The position numbers were made by a program, and so were the translations under genes. Below the pieces are notes generated by a model that saw nothing but the letters and a program-made list of their open reading frames with translations, did not search any database and was not told the DNA's origin. This document shows, piece by piece, positions 1-7,809 of a DNA stretch of 64,000 nucleotides. Numbering within the stretch: the stretch's first letter is position 1; each line of letters starts with the position of its first letter. Source of the DNA: Leisingera sp. S132 (GTDB taxonomy: Bacteria > Pseudomonadota > Alphaproteobacteria > Rhodobacterales > Rhodobacteraceae). The stretch is from the NCBI RefSeq assembly GCF_025144465.1, contig NZ_CP083553.1, positions 1,610,001-1,674,000 on the forward strand. Direction: 5' to 3'.

Positions 1-205
1 CCAGTTCCACAACGACAAATTCGCCTCCCCGCAAGGACTGGTGGAGTTCATCCAGGGCCAGAACGGCCTGGCCAAGGTGAAGGACAACAAGATCGTTGTG
101 CGCCGCGACTGGAAGAAAGACGCCGACAAGATCAAGGGCGCCTTTGCCATTGCCCGCGACCTGGCAGAGAAGGTCGTGGCCGAGAAGAAGAAAGCCAGGG
201 CCTAG
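1..205 (+). CDS. mfd: Transcription-repair coupling factor Mfd, C-terminal end (partial)
   Basis: Only the last 67 codons lie in the window, read from base 2 and ending at TAG 203-205. They contain FASPQGLVEFIQ, a short strand and RRDWKKD, then a lysine-rich tail. This matches the end of Mfd, the ATPase that removes stalled RNA polymerase and recruits UvrA for transcription-coupled repair. In the family this end belongs to the C-terminal domain that masks the UvrA-binding surface. The call rests on a short tail only. The stop codon overlaps the stop of a short reverse ORF (202-282) through a shared CTAG. Confidence 0.75.
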   Translation, partial: QFHNDKFASPQGLVEFIQGQNGLAKVKDNKIVVRRDWKKDADKIKGAFAIARDLAEKVVAEKKKARA

Positions 206-282
206 GCTGGCAATCCGGCCTTGGCCAGCCCGTCGCGGACCGGGCTCATGTCGCAGGCCGGCGTCAGCGGCAGCCGCGCCAT
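202..282 (-). other. Short reverse ORF, possible C-terminal remnant of the TPR gene
   Basis: A 26-codon reading frame starts at ATG 282, inside the 3' end of the neighbouring TPR gene but in another frame, and ends at TAG 204-202. Its end, PVRDGLAKAGLPA, looks like the tail of a real protein. Full-length relatives of the TPR protein are, from memory, about twice as long. One reading is that an internal deletion joined the middle of that gene to its last codons out of frame. It may also be a chance frame. Confidence 0.3.
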
Positions 283-1091
283 TCGTAGAACTTCAGGTCC
301 GCCTCTATCGCCTTCTGGTTCCAGTGCACAACGCTGTGGTAGTCGCCGCAAAGCACGTCGATATGGGTCGGCATATGCACCAAATGGCCCGCATCCGGCA
401 CCAGCGTGCGCAGCACATCCGCCGCCTTCAGCGCCTTTTCGGGCACCGGCGACATTTCCATCAGATGCACGTAAAGATGCAGCAGGCCCGGGTGCTGCGT
501 GGCGCCCGGTTCACTGTCCATTGCCCGTTCCAGTACCTCCTGCGCCTCCAGCGTGGCGGCACCCTCGGCGGGCAGACCGGACTTGAGGTCCCACATCCGC
601 CAGGGCGTCAGGTTCAGAAGGCTTTCGGCATAGACCGTGCGCAGGTCCAGGTGATCCGGGCAGGCGGCAAAGGCTGCGCGCATCGCATCGGCAAAGTCAT
701 AGTCCCAGGCGTGCATGTCTTCGACCGTTTCGCGCTGGGGGTAACGGGCCTGAATGGCGCGGATCAGCTGCTGCTCAACCTCTGAGCAGCCTTCGATACC
801 GCTCAGCGCGGCCTGGGCAGCGTCATGGGCCTCTGCCAATGCCTTGGCGCGGCCCTTGTCATCGCGCAGGTCCCAGGGCAGGTTGTAATTCGGGCCTGCC
901 GCATAGGCCACGCCCCATTGGGCCATGGCGCAATCCGGATCATGTTCCAGCGCGCGGCGGAAGCAGGCGACGGCCTCCTCGTGATTGTAGCCGTAGGTCC
1001 AGACCAGTCCCCGGTCGAACCAGAGCTGCGCCTCAGGCGAAGCTGTTGTCACCGGGCAGGAATAGCTGCCGAGATCGTAATCATAGCCCAT
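264..1091 (-). CDS. TPR-repeat protein, probably C-terminally truncated
   Basis: 275 residues from ATG 1091, chosen because GGGGAGG lies 6 bases upstream; the in-frame ATG at 1106 has no such site. The N-terminus (GYDYDLGSYSCPVTT) and the helical pairs around FDRGLVWTYGYNHEEAVACFRRAL and HPGLLHLYVHLMEMS are typical of a large family of tetratricopeptide proteins of unknown function. Members I know of are roughly 500-560 residues, so this chain appears to stop about half way, just after KFYEWRG, where homologues continue with more repeats. The last two residues and the stop look like read-through past a deletion junction. It stands alone, convergent with mfd. No function can be given beyond protein binding through TPRs. 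Confidence 0.6.
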   Translation of the reverse strand: MGYDYDLGSYSCPVTTASPEAQLWFDRGLVWTYGYNHEEAVACFRRALEHDPDCAMAQWGVAYAAGPNYNLPWDLRDDKGRAKALAEAHDAAQAALSGIEGCSEVEQQLIRAIQARYPQRETVEDMHAWDYDFADAMRAAFAACPDHLDLRTVYAESLLNLTPWRMWDLKSGLPAEGAATLEAQEVLERAMDSEPGATQHPGLLHLYVHLMEMSPVPEKALKAADVLRTLVPDAGHLVHMPTHIDVLCGDYHSVVHWNQKAIEADLKFYEWRGCR

Positions 1092-1150
1092 GAAGAACCT
1101 CCCCATTCACATGGGAAGGTTAGGGAGCGTCCAGAGCACGGGCAAGGCGC

Positions 1151-2374
1151 TTATTCGGCGGGCAAGCGTGCTTCGGCCTTGGCCATTTGCAGCATCAGCA
1201 GGAAGGCGATGCAGGCCATGATCAATAGCCCTGCTGCAAGCGGCACCAGCGAGCCGTCAAACAGCAGCCCCACCGGCGCGGCAATGGCGGCAGCCAAGAC
1301 GGTTGAAATCGCGCCGATGACTGAGGCCGCCATGCCTGCGATATGGCCCATCGGCTCCATTGCCATGGCATTCAGGTTGCCGACCGTGGTGCCCACCATG
1401 AAGAAGACGCTGGCTTGCCAGGCGACAAACAGGCCGAACATCCACGGTTCCGGCATGCTCCAGCCGCTGACCAGCAGCATCGCGCCGGTGATCAGGATCT
1501 GGGCGGCCAGCGAGACGGTGACGATACGGCGCATGCCAATCCGGACCACGATGGCGGCGTTCAGCAGGCTGGCGGTGCCGGAAATCACCGCAACCAGCCC
1601 GAACCAGTAAGGAAAGCTGTCACCGCGGCCGAAGATGATGTCATAGACCGGCTGCACCATGGTCAGCATGGTGAACAGCATGCCCAGGCAGAGCGTCTGC
1701 ACCATGATCGACAGGCGGACTGTGGGGTGGGTCAGCATCTCCCTGACCGCAGCCATCAGCAGCGGTGCGCGAAAGGCACGGCGGTCGTCAGCGGCAAGCG
1801 TCTCCGGCAGGCGGACGCTGGTCCACAGCACAATAACGGCGGCAAAAAGCGCGAACAGCAGGAAGATCGCGCGCCAGCCGGACAGCGCGATGATGCCTGC
1901 GCCCATCAAGGGGGCAATGGCCGGAACAATCATAAAGATCATCATGGCAATCGACATCAGACGGGCCATTTCGCGGCCCGAGTAGAGGTCGCGGACAACG
2001 GCAACGCCCACAATTCGCGGGCCGGCAGCACCGATGCCCATCAGCACGCGCGAGATCAGCAGAACCTCCAGCGACGGCGACAGCCAGGCTGTCAGCGCGG
2101 CGAGAACATAAAGGGCGCAGCCCGCGGCAACCACAGGCTTGCGGCCAAAGGCATCCGACAGCGGGCCGGTGAAGAAGGTGCCAAGCCCCATGCCCAGCAC
2201 AAAGGAGGTCAGCACCAGCTGTGCGCGGTTGATGTTGTCCGGGCTGAGCGTCTGGCCGATTTCGGGCAATGCAGGCAGCATGGCGTCGATCGACAGCGCA
2301 ATGGTGGCAAACATCATCGCAATCAGTGCAATGAATTCGGCCTTGGCCATGCCATGGGCGGGGGACTGTGACAT
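1151..2374 (-). CDS. MFS multidrug exporter, Bcr/CflA type
   Basis: 407 residues with twelve predicted membrane segments. After TM1 (ALIAMMFATIALSIDAMLPALPEI) the first loop carries GPLSDAFGRKPV, the MFS motif A between TM2 and TM3. The DAMLPALPEIG segment in TM1 is characteristic of the Bcr/CflA drug-H+ antiporter branch. It should sit in the inner membrane and export drugs or metabolites by proton antiport; the substrate cannot be read from sequence. The start at 2374 is supported by AGAGG six bases upstream. It is transcribed alone, with 150 bases separating it from the next gene. Confidence 0.85.
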   Translation of the reverse strand: MSQSPAHGMAKAEFIALIAMMFATIALSIDAMLPALPEIGQTLSPDNINRAQLVLTSFVLGMGLGTFFTGPLSDAFGRKPVVAAGCALYVLAALTAWLSPSLEVLLISRVLMGIGAAGPRIVGVAVVRDLYSGREMARLMSIAMMIFMIVPAIAPLMGAGIIALSGWRAIFLLFALFAAVIVLWTSVRLPETLAADDRRAFRAPLLMAAVREMLTHPTVRLSIMVQTLCLGMLFTMLTMVQPVYDIIFGRGDSFPYWFGLVAVISGTASLLNAAIVVRIGMRRIVTVSLAAQILITGAMLLVSGWSMPEPWMFGLFVAWQASVFFMVGTTVGNLNAMAMEPMGHIAGMAASVIGAISTVLAAAIAAPVGLLFDGSLVPLAAGLLIMACIAFLLMLQMAKAEARLPAE

Positions 2375-2525
2375 CTGAAACCTCTAACAGCTCTTCAGAT
2401 GGATCCGGGGAATGAGGCCGGTCTGGGAGCGGTCCGCTTCCGCTACCATAAACCTGCCAGCCGTGCCAGCGCCCGGCTGCACAGGAATCTGTGCATAGTT
2501 GCGATGCTAAGCAGTTTGCCGCAGG

Positions 2526-3191
2526 TTATTCCGTCCCGGCTGCTTTCAACTGCTGCAGAATGTCTTCGATTACCTGTTTCCACAGTTCCGGCGGCTGGGC
2601 GCCGGGCACTGCGTGCTGATTGGCAACAATGAAGGTCGGGACCGAGCTGACACCCATTTTGCGGGAATGCGCGTCGCGGTCGCGGATGGCTTGCACGTCG
2701 CTGCCGCCTTCCAGCAGGCGGGCGGCAACATCCGCTTCCATACCTGCCTCTTGCGCGACGTCTGCCAGGACGGCGTGATCGCCAATGTCCCGGGCGTCCA
2801 CGAAATAGGCCTTGAACAGGGCATCCACGACCTGCGTCTGCTTGCCCTCGACCCCGGCCCAATGGATCAGCCGGTGCGCGTCCAGCGTGTTGGGGGTGCG
2901 TTGCATGGCTTCGAAATTGATCGTCAGCCCGGCCTTTTCCGCGTGCTCCACCACTGGCGCATAGGCCTTGACTGCGCCCTCCTTGCCGCCGAACTTGCGC
3001 TCCAGATATTCGCGCCGGTCCATGCCCTCGCGTGGCATGTCGGGGTTCAGCTGGAAGGGGTGCCACTCGATGACAAACGGATGGTCCGGCACCTCCGCCA
3101 GCGCCTTGTCCAGATGGGTCTTGCCGATATAGCACCAGGGGCAGATCGGGTCGGACAGGATGTCGAGCTTGACGGCGGGCATTAAGGTCAT
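2526..3191 (-). CDS. DsbA-family oxidoreductase (FrnE-like)
   Basis: 221 residues with a thioredoxin-fold N-terminus and the active-site motif CPWC in SDPICPWCYIGK near residue 17, followed by a helical insertion and the cis-proline segment SSVPTFIV. This is the FrnE/2-hydroxychromene-2-carboxylate isomerase-like branch of DsbA. No signal peptide is present, so it is probably cytoplasmic. It is translationally coupled to the upstream acyl-CoA synthetase gene: its first ATG overlaps that gene's TGA as ATGA. A second in-frame ATG at 3182 has a better-placed AAGGA and could be the true start. The coupling suggests shared expression, but no pathway is evident. Confidence 0.8.
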   Translation of the reverse strand: MTLMPAVKLDILSDPICPWCYIGKTHLDKALAEVPDHPFVIEWHPFQLNPDMPREGMDRREYLERKFGGKEGAVKAYAPVVEHAEKAGLTINFEAMQRTPNTLDAHRLIHWAGVEGKQTQVVDALFKAYFVDARDIGDHAVLADVAQEAGMEADVAARLLEGGSDVQAIRDRDAHSRKMGVSSVPTFIVANQHAVPGAQPPELWKQVIEDILQQLKAAGTE

Positions 3192-4693
3192 CCTTTGAAC
3201 AGGGCAGGCAGGGCGCGGCGCAGCAGTTTTCCGTTGGCGCCAATGGGCAGCGCGTCCAGATGGACGTAAGCGCGGGGCTGCTTGTAGCGGGCCAGGCGCC
3301 GGGATGCAAAGGCTTGCAGGTCTTCGGCCTTCAACTCTTCGGGACCGGTATAGAAGGCGGCGATGACATAAGTGTCCTCCTTCACCTCTACCGCTGCGGC
3401 TCCTGCCTGAGTGATACCGGGATGGGCGGCCAGCGCGGTTTCGACTTCAATCGGCGAAACCCGGTAGCCGCCTGCATTCATCATGTCGTCGCTGCGGCCC
3501 AGATAGCGGATCTGGCCGTCCGCCGACATCGCCCCCTGGTCACCGGTCAGGAACCAGTCACCCTGATAACGGGCGGCGGTTTCTTCGGCTGCGTTGAGGT
3601 AGCCCAGCATCAGGCCGGGATCGGAGCGGTGAATGGCAATGGTGCCTTCCTCGCCCATCGGCACCGGGCCGCCGGGGCCGGCAATTGCCACCCGGCGGCC
3701 CGGCTGCGGCCGGCCCAGGGCACCGTCCTGTGACGGGTGCGCGGGCGAGGAAGAGATGAAGGTCGAGCATTCCGACATCCCGAATGCCTCGTATAGGCAG
3801 CAGCCGGTCGCGGCTTCCCAGGCGTCGTGAAGATGGCGTGAGAGCTTTTCACCTGCGCAAAGCCCGTGCCTCAGATCCGGCAGGTCCAAAATGCCGCCGC
3901 GCAGGAATTTCCGGAAGACGCCGGGGGCTGCGGCAAAGATCGTGGCACGGTGACGGCGCAAGAGGGCGGGCAGCTCTTCCGGAGGCGTGCCAGCGGCGGG
4001 GATCAGCGCGGTGGCGCCTGCCGCCCAGGGATCCATCAGCCCGGTGCCGAGGGTGTAGGTCCAGTTGAAGGCGCCGGCATGCAGCAGCCGGTCATCCCCG
4101 CGCAGCCCGTACCAGCCCTCCACCATCATCTGCCGCGCCCAGACTGCCCGGTGGGCGTGCGCGACTGCACGCGGATTTCCGCTGGTGCCGGAGGTATAGA
4201 CCACATAGGCCAGTTGATCCGGGCTGCCAAAGGCGTACTCACAAGGAGGCAGATCATGCATTGCCAGCAGCGTAGCAGTGGTGATCTGGTGCGGGTGACT
4301 CGCACAGGCCACTGCCGGATCACGCAGCACGGCCGCGGGCTGAAGATCCGAAAGCATCCGCGCGGTTTCGGCGTCTGTCAGCTGCGAGGAGGTTGGCACA
4401 GGAACCAGGCCGGCCGCGATGGCGCCGAGATAGGCAACCGGAAACTCCACCGTGTTCCCGAGCCGCATCAGAACAATGTCCCCGGGCTTCAGACCAGACC
4501 GCAGCAGCCCGGTGCCGGTGCCGCGCACGGCGGCCTCCAGCCGGGCATAGCTCCAATCATCGCAGCCCGCGCCGTCAAGCACCGACAGCGCTGTTTTACC
4601 GGCCAGCCGCGCGGCATGGCGCAGCACATGGGCCGCAAGATTGAAAGGCGAAGGGCAGGGCGGATAGGGCCCCTGATCAAAAACTGACAGCAT
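3188..4693 (-). CDS. AMP-dependent acyl-CoA synthetase/ligase
   Basis: 501 residues of the ANL adenylating superfamily. The phosphate-binding motif is YTSGTSGNPRAV, the aromatic A5-type motif is YEAFGMSE, the hinge region is GDWFLTGDQG followed by YLGRSDDMMNAGGYRVSPIEVE, and the C-terminal catalytic lysine lies in PIGANGKLLRR. It should activate a carboxylic acid to its acyl-AMP and then to the CoA thioester. The overall shape resembles benzoate-CoA or medium-chain ligases, but the substrate is not determined. It is divergent from an XRE-cupin regulator 64 bases away, which may control it, and is followed by a coupled DsbA-like gene. Confidence 0.82.
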   Translation of the reverse strand: MLSVFDQGPYPPCPSPFNLAAHVLRHAARLAGKTALSVLDGAGCDDWSYARLEAAVRGTGTGLLRSGLKPGDIVLMRLGNTVEFPVAYLGAIAAGLVPVPTSSQLTDAETARMLSDLQPAAVLRDPAVACASHPHQITTATLLAMHDLPPCEYAFGSPDQLAYVVYTSGTSGNPRAVAHAHRAVWARQMMVEGWYGLRGDDRLLHAGAFNWTYTLGTGLMDPWAAGATALIPAAGTPPEELPALLRRHRATIFAAAPGVFRKFLRGGILDLPDLRHGLCAGEKLSRHLHDAWEAATGCCLYEAFGMSECSTFISSSPAHPSQDGALGRPQPGRRVAIAGPGGPVPMGEEGTIAIHRSDPGLMLGYLNAAEETAARYQGDWFLTGDQGAMSADGQIRYLGRSDDMMNAGGYRVSPIEVETALAAHPGITQAGAAAVEVKEDTYVIAAFYTGPEELKAEDLQAFASRRLARYKQPRAYVHLDALPIGANGKLLRRALPALFKG

Positions 4694-4757
4694 GGCAAAT
4701 GGCTAGCCCGCGCTGTCCTGCGTTGCAAGGCGCGCGGGTGCGGCTTATAGAGTCCTC

Positions 4758-5381
4758 ATGAAAAGCCGCGATCCGAAATCCCTGATCACCATTGCCCGTG
4801 CCAACGGCGGTGACGATCAAGCAGAACCCCTGGACCTGGGCGCCCGCGTGCGCGAGCTGCGCAAGGCACGCGATTGGACGCTGGAACATGCGGCCAATCA
4901 GGCCGGGCTGGCGCGTTCGACCCTGTCCAAGATCGAAAATGGCCAGATGTCACCGACTTACGAGGCGCTCAAGAAGCTGGCCGAGGGGCTCGAGATTTCC
5001 ATTCCGCAGCTGTTCACACCGCCGCAGCGGGACCAGGTCAACGGCCGCATGACAGTGACCAAATCCGGTGACGGTTCAGCGCACGCCACCGCGACATATG
5101 AGCATGAACTGCTGGCCGACGGGCTGACGCGCAAGCAGATGCTGCCCTACCGTGCGCGGGTGCGGGCGCGGTCGATGGAAGAGTTTGACGGCTGGGTGCG
5201 CCACGACGGCGAGGAATTCCTTTATGTGCTGACGGGTGTGGTCAAGCTCTATACGGAATTCTATGAGCCCGTGGAAATGCGCCGCGGCGACAGCGCCTAT
5301 TATGACGCAGCGATGGGCCACAACGTGATTTCCGTCAGCCCCGAGGACGCAACAATCCTCTGGGTGACGTCGCTGGCCTGA
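4758..5381 (+). CDS. XRE-family transcriptional regulator with cupin domain
   Basis: 207 residues. Residues about 28-85 form a helix-turn-helix of the XRE type (RVRELRKARDWTLEHAANQAGLARSTLSKIENGQ), and residues about 125-200 a cupin barrel (GEEFLYVLTGVVKLYTEFYEP...GDSAYYDAAMGH). This two-domain plan is common in alphaproteobacterial regulators of amine, amino-acid or organic-acid metabolism, where the cupin senses a small ligand. It is divergent from the acyl-CoA synthetase gene with only 64 bases between, so local control of that gene is a reasonable inference. Ligand and operator are unknown. Confidence 0.85.
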   Translation: MKSRDPKSLITIARANGGDDQAEPLDLGARVRELRKARDWTLEHAANQAGLARSTLSKIENGQMSPTYEALKKLAEGLEISIPQLFTPPQRDQVNGRMTVTKSGDGSAHATATYEHELLADGLTRKQMLPYRARVRARSMEEFDGWVRHDGEEFLYVLTGVVKLYTEFYEPVEMRRGDSAYYDAAMGHNVISVSPEDATILWVTSLA

Positions 5382-5390
5382 CGTTCCGGG

Positions 5391-5621
5391 CTAGTGCTTG
5401 CGACCGTCCAGCTCTCTCAGCAGGCTTTCGATATACAGGAAATCGTCCACTTCTTCCTTGGCTTCATTCAAGGTGAGATGGTGGGTGCGGGCCAGATAAG
5501 CCACGAATTTGTCCCGGTCATCCAATAAGGACGGCGCGTTGCTGGCTTTCAGATGAGGAAAGCGCTGTTTGATGCGGGGCATCCTGTCAATCCAGCTGGC
5601 AGCTGCTGCTTGTACAGGCAT
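5391..5621 (-). CDS. Small conserved-looking hypothetical protein
   Basis: 76 residues from ATG 5621, preceded by AGGGAG at a spacing of nine. A longer frame extends upstream, but it crosses the hairpin and intergenic region and has no better site. The protein is soluble and helical, with an acidic middle (LNEAKEEVDDFLYIESLLRELDG) and no cysteines or membrane segment. I do not recognise the family. It converges on the XRE-cupin gene with 9 bases between stops. Confidence 0.6.
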   Translation of the reverse strand: MPVQAAAASWIDRMPRIKQRFPHLKASNAPSLLDDRDKFVAYLARTHHLTLNEAKEEVDDFLYIESLLRELDGRKH

Positions 5622-5697
5622 TGGGGGGCACTCCCTGACAAACGGATTATGGTTTTCGGACCCCCATCCTAACACTTTTTGTGAGTTTTTGTAACGT

Positions 5698-5724
5698 CCG
5701 CCCCAAGGTGCCGGCCTGGGGCGG
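5698..5724 (-). terminator. Hairpin downstream of aqpS, possible terminator
   Basis: An eight-base perfect stem, CCGCCCCA at 5698-5705 and TGGGGCGG at 5717-5724, lies 28 bases past the aqpS stop. No T-run follows on the reverse strand, so it may end transcription weakly or protect the 3' end. Confidence 0.4.
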
Positions 5725-5751
5725 TGGGTGTAAGCGGTTTTTTGCTGGTTG

Positions 5752-6408
5752 TCAGCGCGGTGCAAACAGCCTGGGCAGCACCAGGTGGCCAATTCCAACC
5801 GCAATGAGCTGCATCAGGATGAACATCGGGATGTGGCCCGGGTAGATGCCCGTAAAGGTGTCGCTGAAGCCGCGCGCTATGGTGACGGCAGGGTTGGCGA
5901 AGCTGGTCGAGGAGGTGAACCAATAGGCGCCGGTGATGTAAAGGCCGACCAGTGCCGGCACGGCTTCGGGTCTTGAGCGCAAGCCGCCGAAAATCACGAA
6001 CAAGAGGCCGAATGTTGCCAGGACCTCGGAAAACCACTGCGCAGTGCCGGTGCGGTGCATGGTGGCCGAGCTTTGCAGGATTGCAAGGTCGAACATCACA
6101 TGGCAGGCCCAGACGCCGAGGATGCCGCCGCCGATCTGCACCAGGACATAAGGGGCAACAGTGCTCCAGGAATGCTCGCCGCGCAGGGCAAAGGCCAGCG
6201 TCACCGCCGGGTTGAAATGGGCGCCGGATACGGGGCCCAGCGTGGTGATGATGGCGTAGAGCATACAACCGGTGGCGATGGCATTGGACAAGAGTGCCAA
6301 GGCCACGTTGCCGTCCGCCAGAGTCTCGGCCATGATGCCGGAACCGACCACGCCGATCAGCAGCATGGCTGTGCCCAGCCCTTCGGCCAGCAGTTTCTGT
6401 CCGGTCAT
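5752..6408 (-). CDS. aqpS: Aquaporin-family channel, likely arsenite channel AqpS
   Basis: 218 residues, six membrane segments and the two half-helix signatures HFNPAVT and FANPAVT of the MIP family. Its place decides the function: the ATG overlaps the arsC stop as ATGA, directly after an arsR-arsC fusion. In Sinorhizobium meliloti an aquaglyceroporin, AqpS, in the ars operon lets arsenite made by ArsC leave the cell down its gradient. No ArsB or Acr3 pump is present here, so the same route is inferred. A role as a general water or glycerol channel cannot be excluded. Confidence 0.8.
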   Translation of the reverse strand: MTGQKLLAEGLGTAMLLIGVVGSGIMAETLADGNVALALLSNAIATGCMLYAIITTLGPVSGAHFNPAVTLAFALRGEHSWSTVAPYVLVQIGGGILGVWACHVMFDLAILQSSATMHRTGTAQWFSEVLATFGLLFVIFGGLRSRPEAVPALVGLYITGAYWFTSSTSFANPAVTIARGFSDTFTGIYPGHIPMFILMQLIAVGIGHLVLPRLFAPR

Positions 6409-6881
6409 GGGATCTCTCCGATCCGCTTGAGCTGCTGCGAGAGATCGGTGGAGGACATGGTTTCAATCGGCAGTTCAAGCAGCGCCTTGGCGCGCTTCTC
6501 CAGCGTGACATAAGCGGTGCGGAATGCCGTGTCCCAGTCCGGCTGATCTGCTGCTGCCGGGTCCTCGACGCCCCAATGGGCGCGCACCGGCGAACCAGGC
6601 CATACCGGACAGGTCTCGCCGGCGGCAGAGGCGCAGACAGTGATGACCACATCCATCTCCGGTGCTTCGGCACCGGCAAATTCATCCCAGCTCTTGGACC
6701 GCGCGCCGGCGGTGTCATGGCCCAGCTCCTCCAGCAGCACCAATGACTGCGGATGCACCTTGCCGGTCGGGTTGGAGCCGGCGGAATAGGCCCGGGTTCG
6801 GCCCCCTCCCAGCGTATTGAAAATCGACTCCAGCAGGATGGAGCGGGCGGAGTTGCCGGTGCAAAGGACCAGAATGTTCAT
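6405..6881 (-). CDS. arsC: Arsenate reductase ArsC, thioredoxin-coupled LMW-phosphatase type
   Basis: 158 residues with the phosphatase loop CTGNSARS starting at Cys7, two further cysteines at 83 and 91 that match the resolving triad of thioredoxin-linked ArsC, and the general-acid aspartate in the EDP segment near residue 107. It should reduce arsenate to arsenite in the cytoplasm. It is the middle gene of the operon, 21 bases after the arsR-arsC fusion, and overlaps aqpS by 4 bases. It is paralogous to the ArsC half of that fusion. Confidence 0.9.
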   Translation of the reverse strand: MNILVLCTGNSARSILLESIFNTLGGGRTRAYSAGSNPTGKVHPQSLVLLEELGHDTAGARSKSWDEFAGAEAPEMDVVITVCASAAGETCPVWPGSPVRAHWGVEDPAAADQPDWDTAFRTAYVTLEKRAKALLELPIETMSSTDLSQQLKRIGEIP

Positions 6882-6902
6882 GTGGTGTGTCCGTGCTTTT
6901 GT

Positions 6903-7736
6903 TCAGTCGGGGGAGTTCAGGCGGCCGATATCGTCAACCTGATGCTGAAGCGACAGGCGGTCGAGTGTTTCAAAGGGCAGCGCCGCAAAGGTTCTGATCC
7001 TGTTTCTGAGCAGACCATAGGCCTGCTGGAAGGCAAGGCGGCGTTCGGCGTCGTTGCCTTCGGTCTTGACCGGGTCAGCCAGACCCCAATGGGCGCTCAT
7101 CGGCTGGCCGGGCCAGGCCGGGCATTCCTCATTGGCGGCGTGGTCGCAGACGGTGAAGATAAAATCCATCTGCGGCGCATCCGGCGCGGAAAATTCATCC
7201 AGGTCCTTGGAACGCAGGCTGCTGGTATCAATGTCCTTGGCCCGCAAGAGCGACATCACCTCAGGTCGGGGCCCCGGAGAGGGTTGTGTCCCTGCAGAAT
7301 AGGCGCGGAACCTGCCGCCGCCCTCGCTGTTCAAAATGGCCTCGGCCAACAGGGAGCGGGCAGAGTTGCCGGTGCAGACAAACAGGACATTGAACGGGCG
7401 TTCCGTAGTCGGCATGGTTTCCGCTTCACTGTTGACAGGGGTACAGATGTCGGGCCGGTTCCGGCAGCAGCCGGACAGCAGCCCGTCAAACATGCCGCGC
7501 AGGCCCGGCAGGTCGGCGGTATACATCAGCGAGGTGCCGCTGCGCTGCTGGGAGATCAGGCCGGCCTTCTTGAGAGCAGACAGATAGGCTGAGGCAGTGT
7601 TCGCCTTGAATTCCAGCGCCTGTGCTATTTCACCCGCCGGCACGCCGTCCGGGTACCGGCGCATCAGCAGCCGGAACAGCGCCAGCCGCTTCGGGTGCGC
7701 CAGAGCAGCGAGTTTATCCGAAAGCTCCATTTCCAT
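6903..7736 (-). CDS. ArsR-ArsC fusion: arsenic-responsive repressor joined to arsenate reductase
   Basis: 277 residues. Residues 1-95 are an ArsR winged-helix repressor (LAHPKRLALFRLLMRRYPDGVPAGEIAQAL). It ends with Cys90, Cys91 and Cys97, the same C-C-x5-C spacing as the arsenite site of the Acidithiobacillus ferrooxidans ArsR (C95, C96, C102). Residues about 115-277 are a second LMW-phosphatase-type ArsC with CTGNSARS at Cys121. The protein can thus both sense arsenite and, in principle, make it. It leads the operon. Either ATG 7736 or ATG 7730 may be used; neither has a clear Shine-Dalgarno sequence. An inverted repeat overlaps the first start, suggesting autoregulation. Confidence 0.88.
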   Translation of the reverse strand: MEMELSDKLAALAHPKRLALFRLLMRRYPDGVPAGEIAQALEFKANTASAYLSALKKAGLISQQRSGTSLMYTADLPGLRGMFDGLLSGCCRNRPDICTPVNSEAETMPTTERPFNVLFVCTGNSARSLLAEAILNSEGGGRFRAYSAGTQPSPGPRPEVMSLLRAKDIDTSSLRSKDLDEFSAPDAPQMDFIFTVCDHAANEECPAWPGQPMSAHWGLADPVKTEGNDAERRLAFQQAYGLLRNRIRTFAALPFETLDRLSLQHQVDDIGRLNSPD

Positions 7737-7754
7737 AGTTCACGAATTATGGAA
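7731..7754. promoter_or_regulatory. Inverted repeat at the ars operon start, candidate ArsR operator
   Basis: TTCCATA at 7731-7737 and TATGGAA at 7748-7754 form a perfect seven-base inverted repeat around a 10-base centre. It covers the first start codon of the arsR-arsC fusion. Position and symmetry fit an autoregulatory ArsR operator, but the motif has not been tested. Confidence 0.55.
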
Positions 7755-7809
7755 ATAGTAGGCCGCTGTCAATGGACCTTAGCGCGGGCTGCAGCGCATC
7801 CTCAGGAGG

